From the NCBI RefSeq assembly GCF_000365145.1, contig NW_008481804.1:271862-335861 (forward strand): a stretch of 64,000 nt of DNA, given 5' to 3'. This stretch comes from Cyphellophora europaea CBS 101466 (Eukaryota; Ascomycota; Eurotiomycetes; Chaetothyriales; Cyphellophoraceae). The translations under genes and the position numbers were made by a program. Below, piece after piece: positions 1-11,122 of the stretch (position 1 is its first letter; the number at the start of each line of letters is the position of its first letter). The notes under the pieces are model-generated. The model was not told where the DNA came from. It did no database searches and saw only the letters and a list, made by a program, of their open reading frames with translations.

Positions 1-385
1 TGATGGCGAGTAGATCTAGCAAGCCCTCGTAGTCATGATGGTGGTGAGGTTAGAGCGGACTCCTAGGTGAGGCATCGAGGTGAGGCAGCGTAATGGACCA
101 TGAGCTTCGAGCGAGCTGTGGCAGCCAGTGAAGCCCTTGACCCACAGTTTCGTCGTCTCTGACCTGGCTTCACTCTGTGTGGAAATCAACGTTGGCCAGA
201 TCCTGTAATGGTACGGGTCCTCCAGGCTGGGGCAATAAAGTAGAAGGTAGATCCAGGTTGCAGTGATGGATCATAGTAGACACTGAAGAAGAGGATTTTC
301 GCATAGTGAGACTTGACCTGCCGACGCGCCTCGTCGATCGGACCCAATGCTTGTTTAGGTCAAGAAGACAAGCAGAGCAAGAGCC
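1..385. other. Window edge, 3' flank of the beta-lactamase-like gene
   Basis: No convincing coding sequence, RNA gene or repeat is visible. It is simply the downstream flank of the minus-strand gene that ends at 386. Confidence 0.5.
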
Positions 386-1816
386 TCAAAGCTCTTCCGT
401 CAACCCCTCCGCCTCCTCCAAGCCCTCCACTTCATAATGACGATCACCATCATCACCGCGGCCATGACCATGCACTCCCATCCCATCCCTCATCCACTTC
501 ACAATGCCCCTCACCAACTCCATCGCCACATCATCCCCTCGATTCGTGAATGCCGTATACGTCCTCCTCTTTCCCACGTCAACCGCTGCATGCACGTAAT
601 ACTTCGTATTGCTCCCATCATGCATCAGCACAAACTTGCCCTCTCCACGATCTCCATCGCCCACACCATCACTATCACCATGACTTTCATCCTCACACCG
701 CCGCCACCCTCCAAACGTGCGCCTACAACCCTCCCCATCAGCCTCGCCATGCACGATATTAAGCAGCGCCGCACTCTCAGCCGAGATATTCAGCTGCGGT
801 ATTGCCTGGCCCCTCGCGCCCTGCAGCGCAGCGGCGAGGTAGAGGCCATACTGCCACATGCGCATGTGGACGCGGCCCGCGGTATTAAGCGCCGGTGGAT
901 TATCGCGGTAGCGAAGCGAGCTGAAGTAGGGAACGACGCCTCCTGCTCGTCCTCGTCCCAGGAAGGTTGCAACGGGCCAAGCGACAGCGATGTGAGGCCA
1001 GGGACTGCAGACCGAGAAGGTCGAGGCTTCCGGTAGGGGCCCGAAACCGGCGTCGGAGAGTGCGAGCGGAGAGAACAGGCGGTTGGCGAAGGCGTCTTCG
1101 GCAGGGGAGCCGGTGAGGCGGTCGATGAGAAGACCTGCGATGATGTAGTTGATGTTGGCGTAGGAGAATGTGCCGCGTGTTGAGCTTGAAGGCTGGTTCA
1201 GCGTGGCGGCAGAGAGCCTGGTGCGGCCGTCGGCGGCGCTCCAGCTGTATAACTGCGCGAAAAGGGCTGTGAGATGCTCGTCGGTGAGACCGCTGTGGTG
1301 GGTCGTTAGGTCGGAGACTGTGATGGGTGCGTACTGTGGGAGCATGGTGTAGTCGGCTAGAAGGTCGCCCAGCGTGGAGTTCCACGACAAAAGGTTATCT
1401 TGGATGAGCATGGCCAGGATCATGGCGGTCATGGACTTGGTGTTGGATCCGAGATGCCAGAAGTCGAATACACTGGCCTCTGCCCTCGACCACCGGCGTC
1501 GGCGTCCTGCGGACGCACCATAGAAAGAGCTGTGATCTTTTCCAGTAAATGCGGCAACGGCTGGGAGCTCGCCATGGTCGACAATGTCCCGGAGGAATGG
1601 TAAGAGGTTGTCATGCCGTCTCGTCTCAGACTTGTTCTCGTCTGCACCATTCGAGCATTCACCCGGTGAGACATTCCAGCTGAGAGTCTGGTTCGTCCCG
1701 ACCGAGATGGAAGTAGTAGTCGTCGTCGCAAGATTGAGGTTGTACAGGAATACAGTGCAGTACCCCGCAGCGGCTCCAACCACCCACTGTAAAGGTATCT
1801 TCCATGGTCCAGGCAT
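386..1816 (-). CDS. Serine beta-lactamase-like hydrolase (class C/esterase fold)
   Basis: Single-exon gene of 476 residues from the ATG at 1816. An upstream in-frame ATG at 1903 exists, but the 1816 start places a hydrophobic signal-anchor-like segment right at the N-terminus (about residues 10-30). The serine-hydrolase signature S-N-T-K lies at about residues 124-127 (nucleophile Ser and general-base Lys), followed by Y-A-N near 219 and an H-D-G motif close to the C-terminus. These are the three motifs of the beta-lactamase/transpeptidase-like fold. In fungi such proteins act as esterases, lactonases or peptidases more often than on antibiotics, so the substrate cannot be named. An acidic, Asp/Gly-rich insertion sits just before the third motif and the C-terminal tail is His/Glu-rich. 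Probably secreted or membrane-anchored. Confidence 0.8.
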   Translation of the reverse strand: MPGPWKIPLQWVVGAAAGYCTVFLYNLNLATTTTTSISVGTNQTLSWNVSPGECSNGADENKSETRRHDNLLPFLRDIVDHGELPAVAAFTGKDHSSFYGASAGRRRRWSRAEASVFDFWHLGSNTKSMTAMILAMLIQDNLLSWNSTLGDLLADYTMLPQYAPITVSDLTTHHSGLTDEHLTALFAQLYSWSAADGRTRLSAATLNQPSSSTRGTFSYANINYIIAGLLIDRLTGSPAEDAFANRLFSPLALSDAGFGPLPEASTFSVCSPWPHIAVAWPVATFLGRGRAGGVVPYFSSLRYRDNPPALNTAGRVHMRMWQYGLYLAAALQGARGQAIPQLNISAESAALLNIVHGEADGEGCRRTFGGWRRCEDESHGDSDGVGDGDRGEGKFVLMHDGSNTKYYVHAAVDVGKRRTYTAFTNRGDDVAMELVRGIVKWMRDGMGVHGHGRGDDGDRHYEVEGLEEAEGLTEEL

Positions 1817-2929
1817 CGTGATCTGCTGAAGCGAGGAAGAGCACGCCCCGAGCCGTCCCAGCCGGAAAACCAATTGAAGATGCCTAGGAATCAGGCAACC
1901 CATCAACGAGCCAGCTGCCGATCGAACTCTGCGTTGTCAGTACGCAACTACCAAGGGTCCCTTGGGGGCCATGGCCGCTTACCTAAACTTGGATTGCCCG
2001 CCGGCTTGTCATTGGGGGCTGTAATCTTCCTAGACGGCAGATCTTCATTCGTACAAGCTCGCTCAAGGCAACAAGGCTACCATCACTGTGAAGAAGCTTC
2101 CTGCAGGCGGCTTTAGGCTAGATGTGCATGAGCGCCGGGTCATACCCGAAGTGTAGCACATCCCCGATGGGCTGATACACTGCATGTGTTCTGTAGCCGT
2201 GCTTCGAAGGCAAGGTTTTGTAGGCCGAACCGGTGTCAATCCACGCTCGGAGATGTTCCCCAGGCGATGGGATCTTAAATGAACTTCCGCGCTTCAAACG
2301 AAGGTTTTATGTGCCGACATCTCGCCTCGCACACTCGCTAAACATAGTCTCCGGAGATTTTGCCGTTTTGTAACGAGGTGGACACTCCGTCGATCATGAA
2401 TGGATTTCAGGATCACTCTCCATGACTCAATTACTCCATGCATTGATCACCACTGGTGTGGTTTTGCTGCACGAGTGAAGCATCTGCCTATCGCTTGTAG
2501 ATCGACCGCCCCCAGTGAGTGCACGGGCGAGCCAATATCAGTTGCTCGACATCATCCGTGCCTCTTAAAACGCGCAATCGTACCTGTAGGTGATGCTTCG
2601 GATAAGCAGATCTCTCGAATCAGCTGCTATCAACCTCGTTCGACGCTGCGCCACTAGTGCCCCTCGATATGCTAGCGGTCGTGAAGAGGCAGAACTGCGA
2701 ACGGTCTAAAGGCCTCTCGATTTCGCCTACCAGAGTTTCATGTTATAAGATCGTTCTTGTAACCATCATGGTCCGAGAAGCCTGCTTCTGTGAGTTCGTC
2801 CCAAGCCGTTTCAGCCGAGCTCCGCTGTGTTCGCTATCCTAGCCTATTCTGCTATCACGGGTGCTCTAGAAATAGTCATCACTAAGGAGCAGCCCATTTC
2901 CAGAACCTTCTCCCGTCCAGGTATACCTC
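1817..2929. other. Intergenic region, nothing recognised
   Basis: About 1.1 kb between divergently oriented genes. Both promoters must lie here. I see no supported ORF, RNA gene or repeat. Confidence 0.5.
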
Positions 2930-4563
2930 ATGGCCGACGATACAGCACCAAACGGTGCTCCGGTTCAGGAACCCCAGATCAGGGATCCTGCTACAGTGTC
3001 AAACCGGAGCAACACAGCGGAGAAAGGCTATCCGGAGCGTGTCGACGATTCAGGCAATGACGGTACGACTGCTGCGTCCCTGGAAGCGAGTAATGGTCCG
3101 CCGGATGACAGAAAACCCCCAGTCGTCGTCGCTGCTATCGATCCCGCCTCATTCCCCGATGGCGGCACACAGGCCTGGTTGGCCGTCCTGGGCTGCTGGT
3201 GCACCATGTTTGCGTCTTTCGGTTGGATTCAGTCCGCTGGTGCGGTAGAATCCTCGCCTCACAGTCGACCTTTCTGCTGACGACCTCTAGGCGTGTTCCA
3301 GGCATACTATGAGCTGAATGAGCTGTCCGACTACAGTCACAGCGAAATAGCGTGGATCACATCGCTCGAAGCTTTCTGCCTGTTTGCCGGCGGTATTTTC
3401 GTTGGTCCCATTCACGATGCAAGAGGGCCACGCTGGTTGCTAGTTGGAGGTACCTTTGTAAGTCTTGATCTGGTGCCACACATTGCTCGTGGGGCGAGCT
3501 GCAGCTTGACTGTGACAGCTCTGCCCTTGCTTAACTCTTTCCAGGTTGACAAGCTGACTTGCGTCTGCAGATGCACGTCTTTGGCCTCATGATGGCGTCT
3601 CTCTCGACCAAGTACTATCAGATTCTCCTGTCACAAGGCTTGTGCTCCGCGATAGGTACGGCAATGCTGTTCTACCCTTCCTTAGCATGCGTCGTCAGCT
3701 GGTTCCATCGCAAGCGAGGGACTGCCATAGGCATAGCAGCAACGGGCTCTGGAGTTGGAGGCATCATCTTTCCTACCATCGTTCGCCAGATGATTCCGGA
3801 TGTTGGTTTCCCGTGGACAATGCGCACCTGCGCGTTTTTGAATCTGGCAATGGGCATAACCGCCTGTCTGGCATGCAGCTCCCGCCTTCCGCCTACGCCG
3901 AAGAAATCATCCAAAGAGGACGTTGTCATGTCGTTCAAAGACTTGATATATGTACAGGTGATAGTTAGTGGAGTGCTTACGTTTCTCGCAATGTGGATTG
4001 CGTATACGTTCATCGTCACGACTGCCATCGACAGAGGGGTTGACGCCAATTGGGCCTTTTATCTGGTGCCAATCATGAATGCCGGAAGTGTGTTTGGACG
4101 GCTTGTCCCTGGGGTGCTCGCGGACAAGACTGGATCCATCACCATGTACTGCATTATTGCTGCATTCACAGCGCTGATCGCCACATGCCTCTGGATACCA
4201 GTAGCAGGCCAAGCGGGAATGATTGTGTTTGCGCTTCTGTTTGGTTTCGGTTCCGGTGGCACCAACACGCTGGCGCCGATGGTGCTTGCGGACATCAGCG
4301 ATGTGAGGATGATTGGCCTCCGGACAGGGCTATGTTACACCTTCACAGGTATTAGCTGGTGAGTTCCCTCTGCTTCGAGTAATAGCCGCACCTGTACTGA
4401 TGACTTCAGCCTGTGGGGGAGTCCGGCAGGAGGAGCACTCATATCTGCCGGCGGCTATAGGGCCATGCAAGGATTTGCAGGAGGAATAGCCATTGTGGCT
4501 TCGCTGGTGGCATTCGGTGTGAGATATCAGCTAGCTGGGTTTGACTGGAGAAAAAAGGCTTGA
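2930..4563 (+). CDS. MFS transporter, monocarboxylate (MCT-like) family
   Basis: Four exons: 2930-3239, 3291-3457, 3571-4358 and 4410-4563. The introns are 51, 113 and 51 bp, all GT-AG, and the frame closes through every junction. A hydrophilic N-terminal tail of roughly 75 residues is followed by the first membrane helix (W-L-A-V-L-G-C-W). Then comes the F-G-W-I-Q-S-A-G-V-F-Q-A-Y-Y stretch that is characteristic of fungal monocarboxylate-porter homologues of yeast Mch/Esbp6. About twelve hydrophobic segments follow, with a charged loop in the middle (T-P-K-K-S-S-K-E-D). Likely a plasma-membrane transporter of organic acids or a related small molecule; the substrate is not predictable. It neighbours the beta-lactamase-like gene in divergent orientation. 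Confidence 0.85.
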
Positions 4564-5311
4564 CGACGGGTGCTTGCAACAAAACATCGCGATGATCGTG
4601 GTGTTGAGTAAGGCTTCCATGTTGCTGGTCTCAACAAAAGCCCGAAATGAGGGTGTCAACAATGCCACGAAGGAAGGCACGAAGGGAAAGGTGCTTTCGA
4701 GGGGCAGATACCGCCAAGACCAAGGTTGAAGCATAATTCGAGTTCAAGGAATGACTAAAGTTGGATTGAGGTACCGAGTTAAGGCACCAAGCTGAATACT
4801 AATGCTAAAAGAATGGACGCAATGATCCGTTGGACCACGCTGCTATGGCTAAAGCCATTCATAACAATATCACACATCCTCCGTCAAGATATCACGGTCC
4901 TCAGACGAAATGTCCTTCATCAAACGAGCTGGAACACCCTGGGACCCAGAACGGCCTGGGGTGAGCAATGTTGTCCTGTGCATCGTGCGTGTCTCTGTCC
5001 CCGCATTGACCTGTGTCATTGCCGCCGAGCTTGCATCTTACCGCCCAACATTTGCTGCATGCTGACTTCGGGCCGCGTACATAGGGTGGTACGGTACCGC
5101 ACGATATCGAAGATGCTGTCGTCGGTGCTGGTGATCCTGTCTTCAGGTGGAGCTGCTATGCCCATGCCAGGAAGCTTTGCTCAGGTTGTGACGCTGGTCC
5201 GTGATCAGTCGATGGGTCTGATTCGAGTCTGGCCGTTGCCCTTTGGAGCAAGCGCGATGAGCTGTAATAAGTAACAAAAGGATAAACCAATCCTGCCCTT
5301 GCCGACGTTCA
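4564..5311. other. Intergenic region, nothing recognised
   Basis: About 750 bp between the convergent 3' ends of the MFS gene and UPF1. No supported gene, RNA or repeat. Confidence 0.5.
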
Positions 5312-8300
5312 CTAGTCATAGCCGCCGCCGACCTGAGATGCAAACGCTGTGCTCTCGCTTCGGGTGTCATCGTCCTGCACGCCTTTACCAGGTCGCATCA
5401 CCCCTCCAGCACGGAAGCCACCGGCAGGAGCACTGTTCTCAATGTATCGTTTGAGACGATCACTTTGGTTGAAACTCGTCGGCTTCTGGCTCTCGTGGAT
5501 AGAGAGCTGATCCAGAGCAACACCACCAATACCACTGCCTGTGACATCAGACTCAGTTGCAACAGTTGACTCCCCAGCCACACTGCCGGGCACCCCACGC
5601 AGTTGCTTCCCGTTGGAGCGCTGGCCGTTGGGACCAAGCGAGGGCCACGTGTCAGGAGTGAAGCCACGGAACATTGGAGGGTAGCCAGCGGGCACTCCCA
5701 CGCCACCCATAGCAGATGAATGGATGGAAGAGACGTCGTCTGGAATGTAGCCAACAACTGAGCCACTCTCGTTGTAGTTAGAGCGTTGCCCGTTGCGACC
5801 GTTCATCATTCCACTGGCCATATGACTGGCATGGTTGTAGGCCATCTGATAGCGTTGAGGGCCACGATACGTCTGCTTAGGGCGACCGAACTGGTGAAGT
5901 GAGATCTGCAGATTCGACAGAGGGCCTTCAACCAGACATTCGCTTTCTTTGAAGTGAAGCAGGAGGTAATGCCAGAGAGGGTGCTTAGAGAGGACCTTGG
6001 GGTTGCCGAGTATGACAAGGCCGTACTTGGCACGAGTCATGGCCACGTTCAAGCGACGAGGATCACTCAAGAAACCGATACCCTGATGATCGTTGGATCG
6101 AACACAGGAGAGAACAATGAAATCCTTCTCACGACCCTGGAATGCGTCAACAGAGGCAACTTCGACTTCCTTGTACATCTCTTTCTTGAAAGTACCAGCA
6201 GCCTGCATAGAGCTGACGACATAGCTGCGCTGACCCTCGTAGGGCGTGATGATGCCAATGTCGGATGGCCGAACACCAGCCTTGAAGAAGCGAGTGACAA
6301 TCTTCTCCACATTGGCGGCTTCGGTACGGTTAAGATAGGATGTCCCGGAAGCGGAGATTTCTTCATTGCCCAAGTTGGACCAGAACATCATCGGATAGTC
6401 AGACTTGGGCCAGGGAAAGTCAACGTCGCGCCGAATCCGTTGCTGCATAGTCACACCATTCTGAAGAGAGCCCTCGTAAAACATGTTGGAGGGAAACTCG
6501 GAAAGGCAGGGATGCATTCGATACTGAACGTTCAATCGGATGGGTGCGCAGCCCAAAATCACCAGGCGTTCGAACAGAGACTGGTTGAGGCCAGCCTTGG
6601 CCGCCTTCTTATTCATGATCACGGGGCCGAGTTGCTGGTGGTCACCAACAAGGACGACTTGCTTGCAGCCAAGCACCAACGGAATCATACACTCTGGTTC
6701 AGCAGACTGGGTAGACTCGTCGATGAGCACGGTCCGGAACTTGAACTTGGCCAGCCGAGGATCGCCAGCACCGACACAAGTACAGCAGATGACGTCGGCA
6801 TTGGTCAGAATCTCGCGCTCAGCAGCTCGAGTGAGAGACTTGAACTTCTTCTCATCCTGACTGGACAGCTCACCCAGTTCGGTCTTGAGTTGATTTAGTT
6901 TCATCAATTCGACGTTGCTGTCATTCATGCGGACCTGCTCGTGAAGTGAAAGGAAGCGGACGGGAGACTCAACATCCTCGCGCGACTTTGCAGTGACGCG
7001 GACGGTCTTCAATCCTGTGCGATGAATGCGCTCGCACAGTTGGTCGACTGCGACGTTGGACGGGGCACACACAAGTACTTGACCACCGTTGATTCTAGCA
7101 AGATGGTAGATGATGGTGGCCGACGTGACAGTCTTGCCCGTACCCGGGGGTCCCTGGATCAGACTGAGAGGTTTCTGCAGAACGGATTTCACGGCGTTGA
7201 TCTGACTGCCGTTGAGCTCGGGAAGTCCTGGAACGCTGAATTTCTTGGGCATCTGTGTCTTCATGGGAGCAGCGGCAACTTCGTGACCCAGCAAGCGATG
7301 AAAGATGTAACCCGAGACGCTCATCTCATCAATAGCAAAAGTTTTCATGGCGAGCTGCATGCGGTCGAAAGAGGTGGCCTTCCAGACATAGTCGGCGGTA
7401 AAGTTGTGGGTGCACTCTGTGGGCACAGACTTGTGGTCGCCTTTGGCTCGCAATTCGATGGTGACCTCGTCGGACTGGTTGTTCGGGATCTTGATAACAT
7501 ATCCAACGCCTTCCCAAGCGGGTCGCAATTCGCCGGTATACTTGAGACGCATCTCGTCGCCAACAGCCAACTTGACGTCGCCGAGTTCAAGCTTAGGAAG
7601 GATGAAGCTAGCGAGATGCTTGTTGTTCAAACCGAGATCCCAGCGCACAATCAACCCATCCTGAGACTGGCTCTCTTTCAGCTTGCGATCGTAGTCTGCT
7701 TCAATCTTGACTAGAGGACCAAAAACATTTTGATACTGATATGCATCATCGTATCGGAGTAGAACGGGTGCTGGATCATCGTCGGTGCTGGCGCCCTTCT
7801 CAAGATCCGTGACGGTGGCGGCCGCGTTCTCCTTCCATAGTTCTTCCAGCTTAGCAATCATTTGTGGACTTAGATGTCTTGCGCGGAGCTGCTCTTGGTC
7901 GCTGGGTTGAGCGACAAGCCAGGAAAGGAATGAGCGATCTTCGATCAGAGGCTGCCATCTTGAAGTATCCCAGTTCATGTCTTTCGAGGAGGGCATCGCG
8001 GCGCATGGCTGTCGACACAGCAGCACTACAACGGTGTCGGACTTTGCGGGAATGAAGCCGAGCAAGAAGACATTCTTGGTTCCACAATTGTAGCATTCGA
8101 GAACGGTGTCGCCTAAAGAACTGCTGGGATGGAGTTGGACTTCCTTGTGACGGGCTCGGACGAGATGGTTGACAATATGGGAGGAAGAGGTGTTGCCTCG
8201 GGCGCTACAGAACCATTTGCTGCAACTCAAGCAGCGAACAACACTAGCAGGATTGTGGATGCCGCAGTAACTGCCAGGCGTCAGTACTGACTGGCTGTCG

Positions 8301-8576
8301 GTAGGGAAGTACTCACGCGCAAGCATGGGGTGGCAACTCCTTCTCTTCCTCTGTATTGGCCGGCTGCTTGTTACCGTCGACTGCGTCAGTCGCGAGACTC
8401 TCCAGATCATCCTCGACGCCTTCTGATTCTTCGTCGTCGTGCTGGCGTCTTCTCGGCCCCTTCGCGAGGCTTAGAATACTCTCATCGGGGTCCATGGTAG
8501 ATATGTCATCGGAGGCGTTGATGGCAGCAGCCGAGTTGGAGACCATGTGGTTGCTCATGTTCTTAAAGGCGTCCAT
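5312..8576 (-). CDS. upf1: UPF1 RNA helicase, core factor of nonsense-mediated decay
   Basis: Two exons: 8576-8317 and 8270-5312, with a 46-bp GT-AG intron that splits the codon for Ala87. The protein is 1072 residues, the usual length of fungal UPF1/NAM7. The Cys/His-rich UPF2-binding domain begins right at the intron (H-A-C-A-Y-C-G-I-H) and runs to about residue 175. The 1B stalk region follows. The SF1 helicase core has Walker A G-P-P-G-T-G-K-T at about 460-467, the Walker B D-E-S-T at about 604-607, then the Q-Y-R-M-H-P and V-A-M-T-R-A-K motifs. The C-terminus is rich in Gly, Ser and Gln. The protein is an ATP-dependent 5'-3' RNA helicase that marks mRNAs with premature stops for decay in the cytoplasm. 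Divergent from IMP4, 414 bp between start codons. Confidence 0.97.
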
Positions 8577-8990
8577 GATGGCGGTCCAATCGCAGCGAGC
8601 GCTGCTCTAGCAAGGGAAGACTTGTAGATCAGGCAATAGTTGTAGGAGGTTTGAGATTGATGAAGGGTGCGGGTAGCGAGAAAGGAGGGTGGGGAGGGGT
8701 GACAGATCCGATGCCCTTCTTCCACCTCATTCACCAGCTGTACCACCTCCTCGACTCAAGAAAAAAGCCTGTTGCAATAGACTCAGGTGTTTGGTACGGC
8801 CATGGAGAGTGAGGGGCTCTGTCTTTTGGTTGCAGGCCAAAATCGCCCAGGTTGAAATCCGCAGCCGCAGTCCGGCTCATCTTCGGCTGAACTTTTTCCT
8901 CGCCGTCAAAAAAAGTGGCAGTCAACTTCGACATGTCTTCCCCGTCTCCGCCGCCAGTGAACATCTCGTGTTCTATTGAGCGAGTTCAAG
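8577..8990. promoter_or_regulatory. Shared upstream region of upf1 and imp4
   Basis: 414 bp between two divergent start codons, so both promoters are here. I cannot assign individual elements; no canonical TATA box stands out. Confidence 0.5.
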
Positions 8991-9869
8991 ATGCTCCGCC
9001 GACAGGCTCGCGAAAGGCGAGACTACTTACATCGCCGTGCTCTCCAGCTCCGTGACGCCTCAATCGCCGAGAAGCGCAGCCTACTCAAGAAATCGCTCGC
9101 GACAGGCAAGCCGCTCTCCACAGACGTCGCCAACGACAAGCAACTCAAGAAAGATTTCAAATACGATGAGTCGCTAGAGGCCGCGCGCGAGACTATCGAC
9201 GACGAATATGCCGCCCTCTCCGGCATCGTCGACCCCCGTCCGCTCGTCTCGACGTCCCGCTCCCCCTCCACCCGTCTCTCGGCCTTCTCCAAAGAAATTC
9301 GCCTGCTTCTCCCTACCTCGATTCGCCTGAACCGCGGTGGCCTCATCCTACCGAATCTCATTCACAGCGCCAAAGCCGCCCAACTCAGCGACATAATCCT
9401 CCTTCACGAACATCGTGGCACCCCAACTGCCATGACCATTTCTCACCTACCCCATGGCCCAACCGCTTCTTTCTCGCTCCATAATGTCATGCTCCGGGCG
9501 GACATACCAAACGGTAGCCGCGGCACTGTCTCCGAATCATATCCCCACCTCGTATTTGAGGGCTTCACCACAAAATTGGGACTGCGTGTGGTCCAGATCT
9601 TAAAACACCTGTTCCCTCCACGAGATGGACCCCATCGCGTTGGGAATCGAGTTGTGACTTTCAAGAACGTGGATGACAGTATCGAGGTGCGACATCATGT
9701 CTTCGTCCAGACGGGCTACAGAGATGTTGAATTGGCCGAAGTTGGGCCTCGGATGACTATGCGCTGCTTCGAAATTAGAGGTGGTACGCTGGAGAAGGAT
9801 AGCGGCGGCGAGAAAGAATGGGCACTTACGCAATTCACGCGAACTGGCAGGAAGAAGACGTATTTGTGA
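8991..9869 (+). CDS. imp4: IMP4, U3 small nucleolar ribonucleoprotein
   Basis: Single exon, 292 residues. The start is the ATG at 8991, because the N-terminal M-L-R-R-Q-A-R-E-R-R-D-Y-L is the highly conserved beginning of IMP4 proteins. The reading frame is open a little further upstream but has no ATG there. The Brix domain spans roughly residues 80-270 (S-K-E-I-R-L-L-L-P through F-E-I-R-G-G-T-L). IMP4 is a subunit of the Mpp10 complex in the small-subunit processome and is needed for early 18S pre-rRNA cleavages in the nucleolus. The length matches the family. Confidence 0.95.
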   Translation: MLRRQARERRDYLHRRALQLRDASIAEKRSLLKKSLATGKPLSTDVANDKQLKKDFKYDESLEAARETIDDEYAALSGIVDPRPLVSTSRSPSTRLSAFSKEIRLLLPTSIRLNRGGLILPNLIHSAKAAQLSDIILLHEHRGTPTAMTISHLPHGPTASFSLHNVMLRADIPNGSRGTVSESYPHLVFEGFTTKLGLRVVQILKHLFPPRDGPHRVGNRVVTFKNVDDSIEVRHHVFVQTGYRDVELAEVGPRMTMRCFEIRGGTLEKDSGGEKEWALTQFTRTGRKKTYL

Positions 9870-11122
9870 TTGATGACTACAAGACGGCGAGGGAAACAAG
9901 TCGTCAACCTGATCTCAGCCTCAGCAGAGGAATACCACCTCAGTATAGATGCACGAAGCCAAGTACCGGCAAGCAGGATCTGGCCTTCCAAGAGGGACGT
10001 GACTGTTGCAGGTGTCCCCATCAGGTGGTTGTGGGCGGTGCCAGACCCTTCGAAACAGCATCACCTATGCTTTGATGTTCCTAGCATTTCAGTGTACGAG
10101 GCGCAACTTCATCTGCGCACCTCCCGCTCCGATTTCACGTCCGATGTATGCTACTCGTCAAGACCATGGACCTTATATGCAACTCGATGCATACTCGCAG
10201 CAGCCAAAAGGTGTCCCGACTTGAATCGCCATCGAGGCTCGAGCCACTGAACCTACTGGCCTATCTCCTGGTCATACTCACCCAACCGTGGATCTCGGAA
10301 AGGGAGGTGTAAAGCTCTCGAGCATTGCGCAAACTATCCAAACAGACCCCGCAAGAGCCGGCCCCCAGCGATCCAGTTGCAAGGATTCACCATGCTCGGG
10401 AATGGCGAGCGAAGTGCATCTGGTGTTCTGTTCACATAGCATCAGAGCAAGGAGGAGTGGCATATCATGGCGCCGTTACAGTGAGCAGCAGGAAAGGGAG
10501 GCGAGCGTTGACCGCAGCTCAAAGGCCTTCCCAGCGTCTGGTTGTTTTTCTTGTCGAAGACGAATATTACCCTATGAATCCATGCTATGCCGCACAGCCT
10601 AATTTGAATGGAGCCTATCGGCTGAGAAGTCTGGGGTGATTGTGTTCATCGATGCTTCGTGATCGAGATGATAAGAGCGTCCGACGAATATAGTTACACT
10701 TTTCACCAGCAGACGTGACGAATGGTATACCTCTTTAAATACAAGCTCATCCTCGTGCATATCTTTCATTTTGTTTCTCCGCAGTGACTTGCCGCGTGTC
10801 CGTGTTCGCAATTTCTTCACGGGGCTGCATCGCCATAAACCAAGCTAGCTCTCTACGCCGCCTCAAGTTCTACCTGAAAGTGTCCGAGGATGCGTTTCTC
10901 TTGGCAATAGTTGCCTCGTGTTGCCCTACGCGCCACCACCTCAGAGAACTCCAGCTTCCACCAGACATTGTCTCAGAGCAAAGAAACGTCCCCCCTATAT
11001 CTCATGTCCATTTCTTCTGCCAACCCTAGCTCTAGCTCTCTTCTTTCATCTTCACCCCGGCTCGCTCACTCTCATGTATGCACCTTGCCACGTCACCTTC
11101 GTCCTACTCACAGACCACTTCA
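9870..11122. other. Intergenic region without a supported gene
   Basis: 1.25 kb between the convergent 3' ends of imp4 and the BRCT gene. Short open frames on the plus strand around 10325-10639 lack an ATG and resemble no family I know. The part near 10990-11100 is pyrimidine-rich. Confidence 0.45.

Noticed and set aside
437..1036. 199-residue plus-strand frame over the beta-lactamase-like gene
   Set aside because: His/Thr-rich antisense shadow of a gene whose catalytic motifs are clear on the other strand.
5954..6898. 314-residue plus-strand open frame inside upf1
   Set aside because: It runs antisense to the conserved helicase core, has no recognisable domain, and reflects codon bias of the real gene.
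10325..10639. Plus-strand open frame of about 100 codons
   Set aside because: It begins with TTG, not ATG, has a stop just upstream, and shows no family resemblance.
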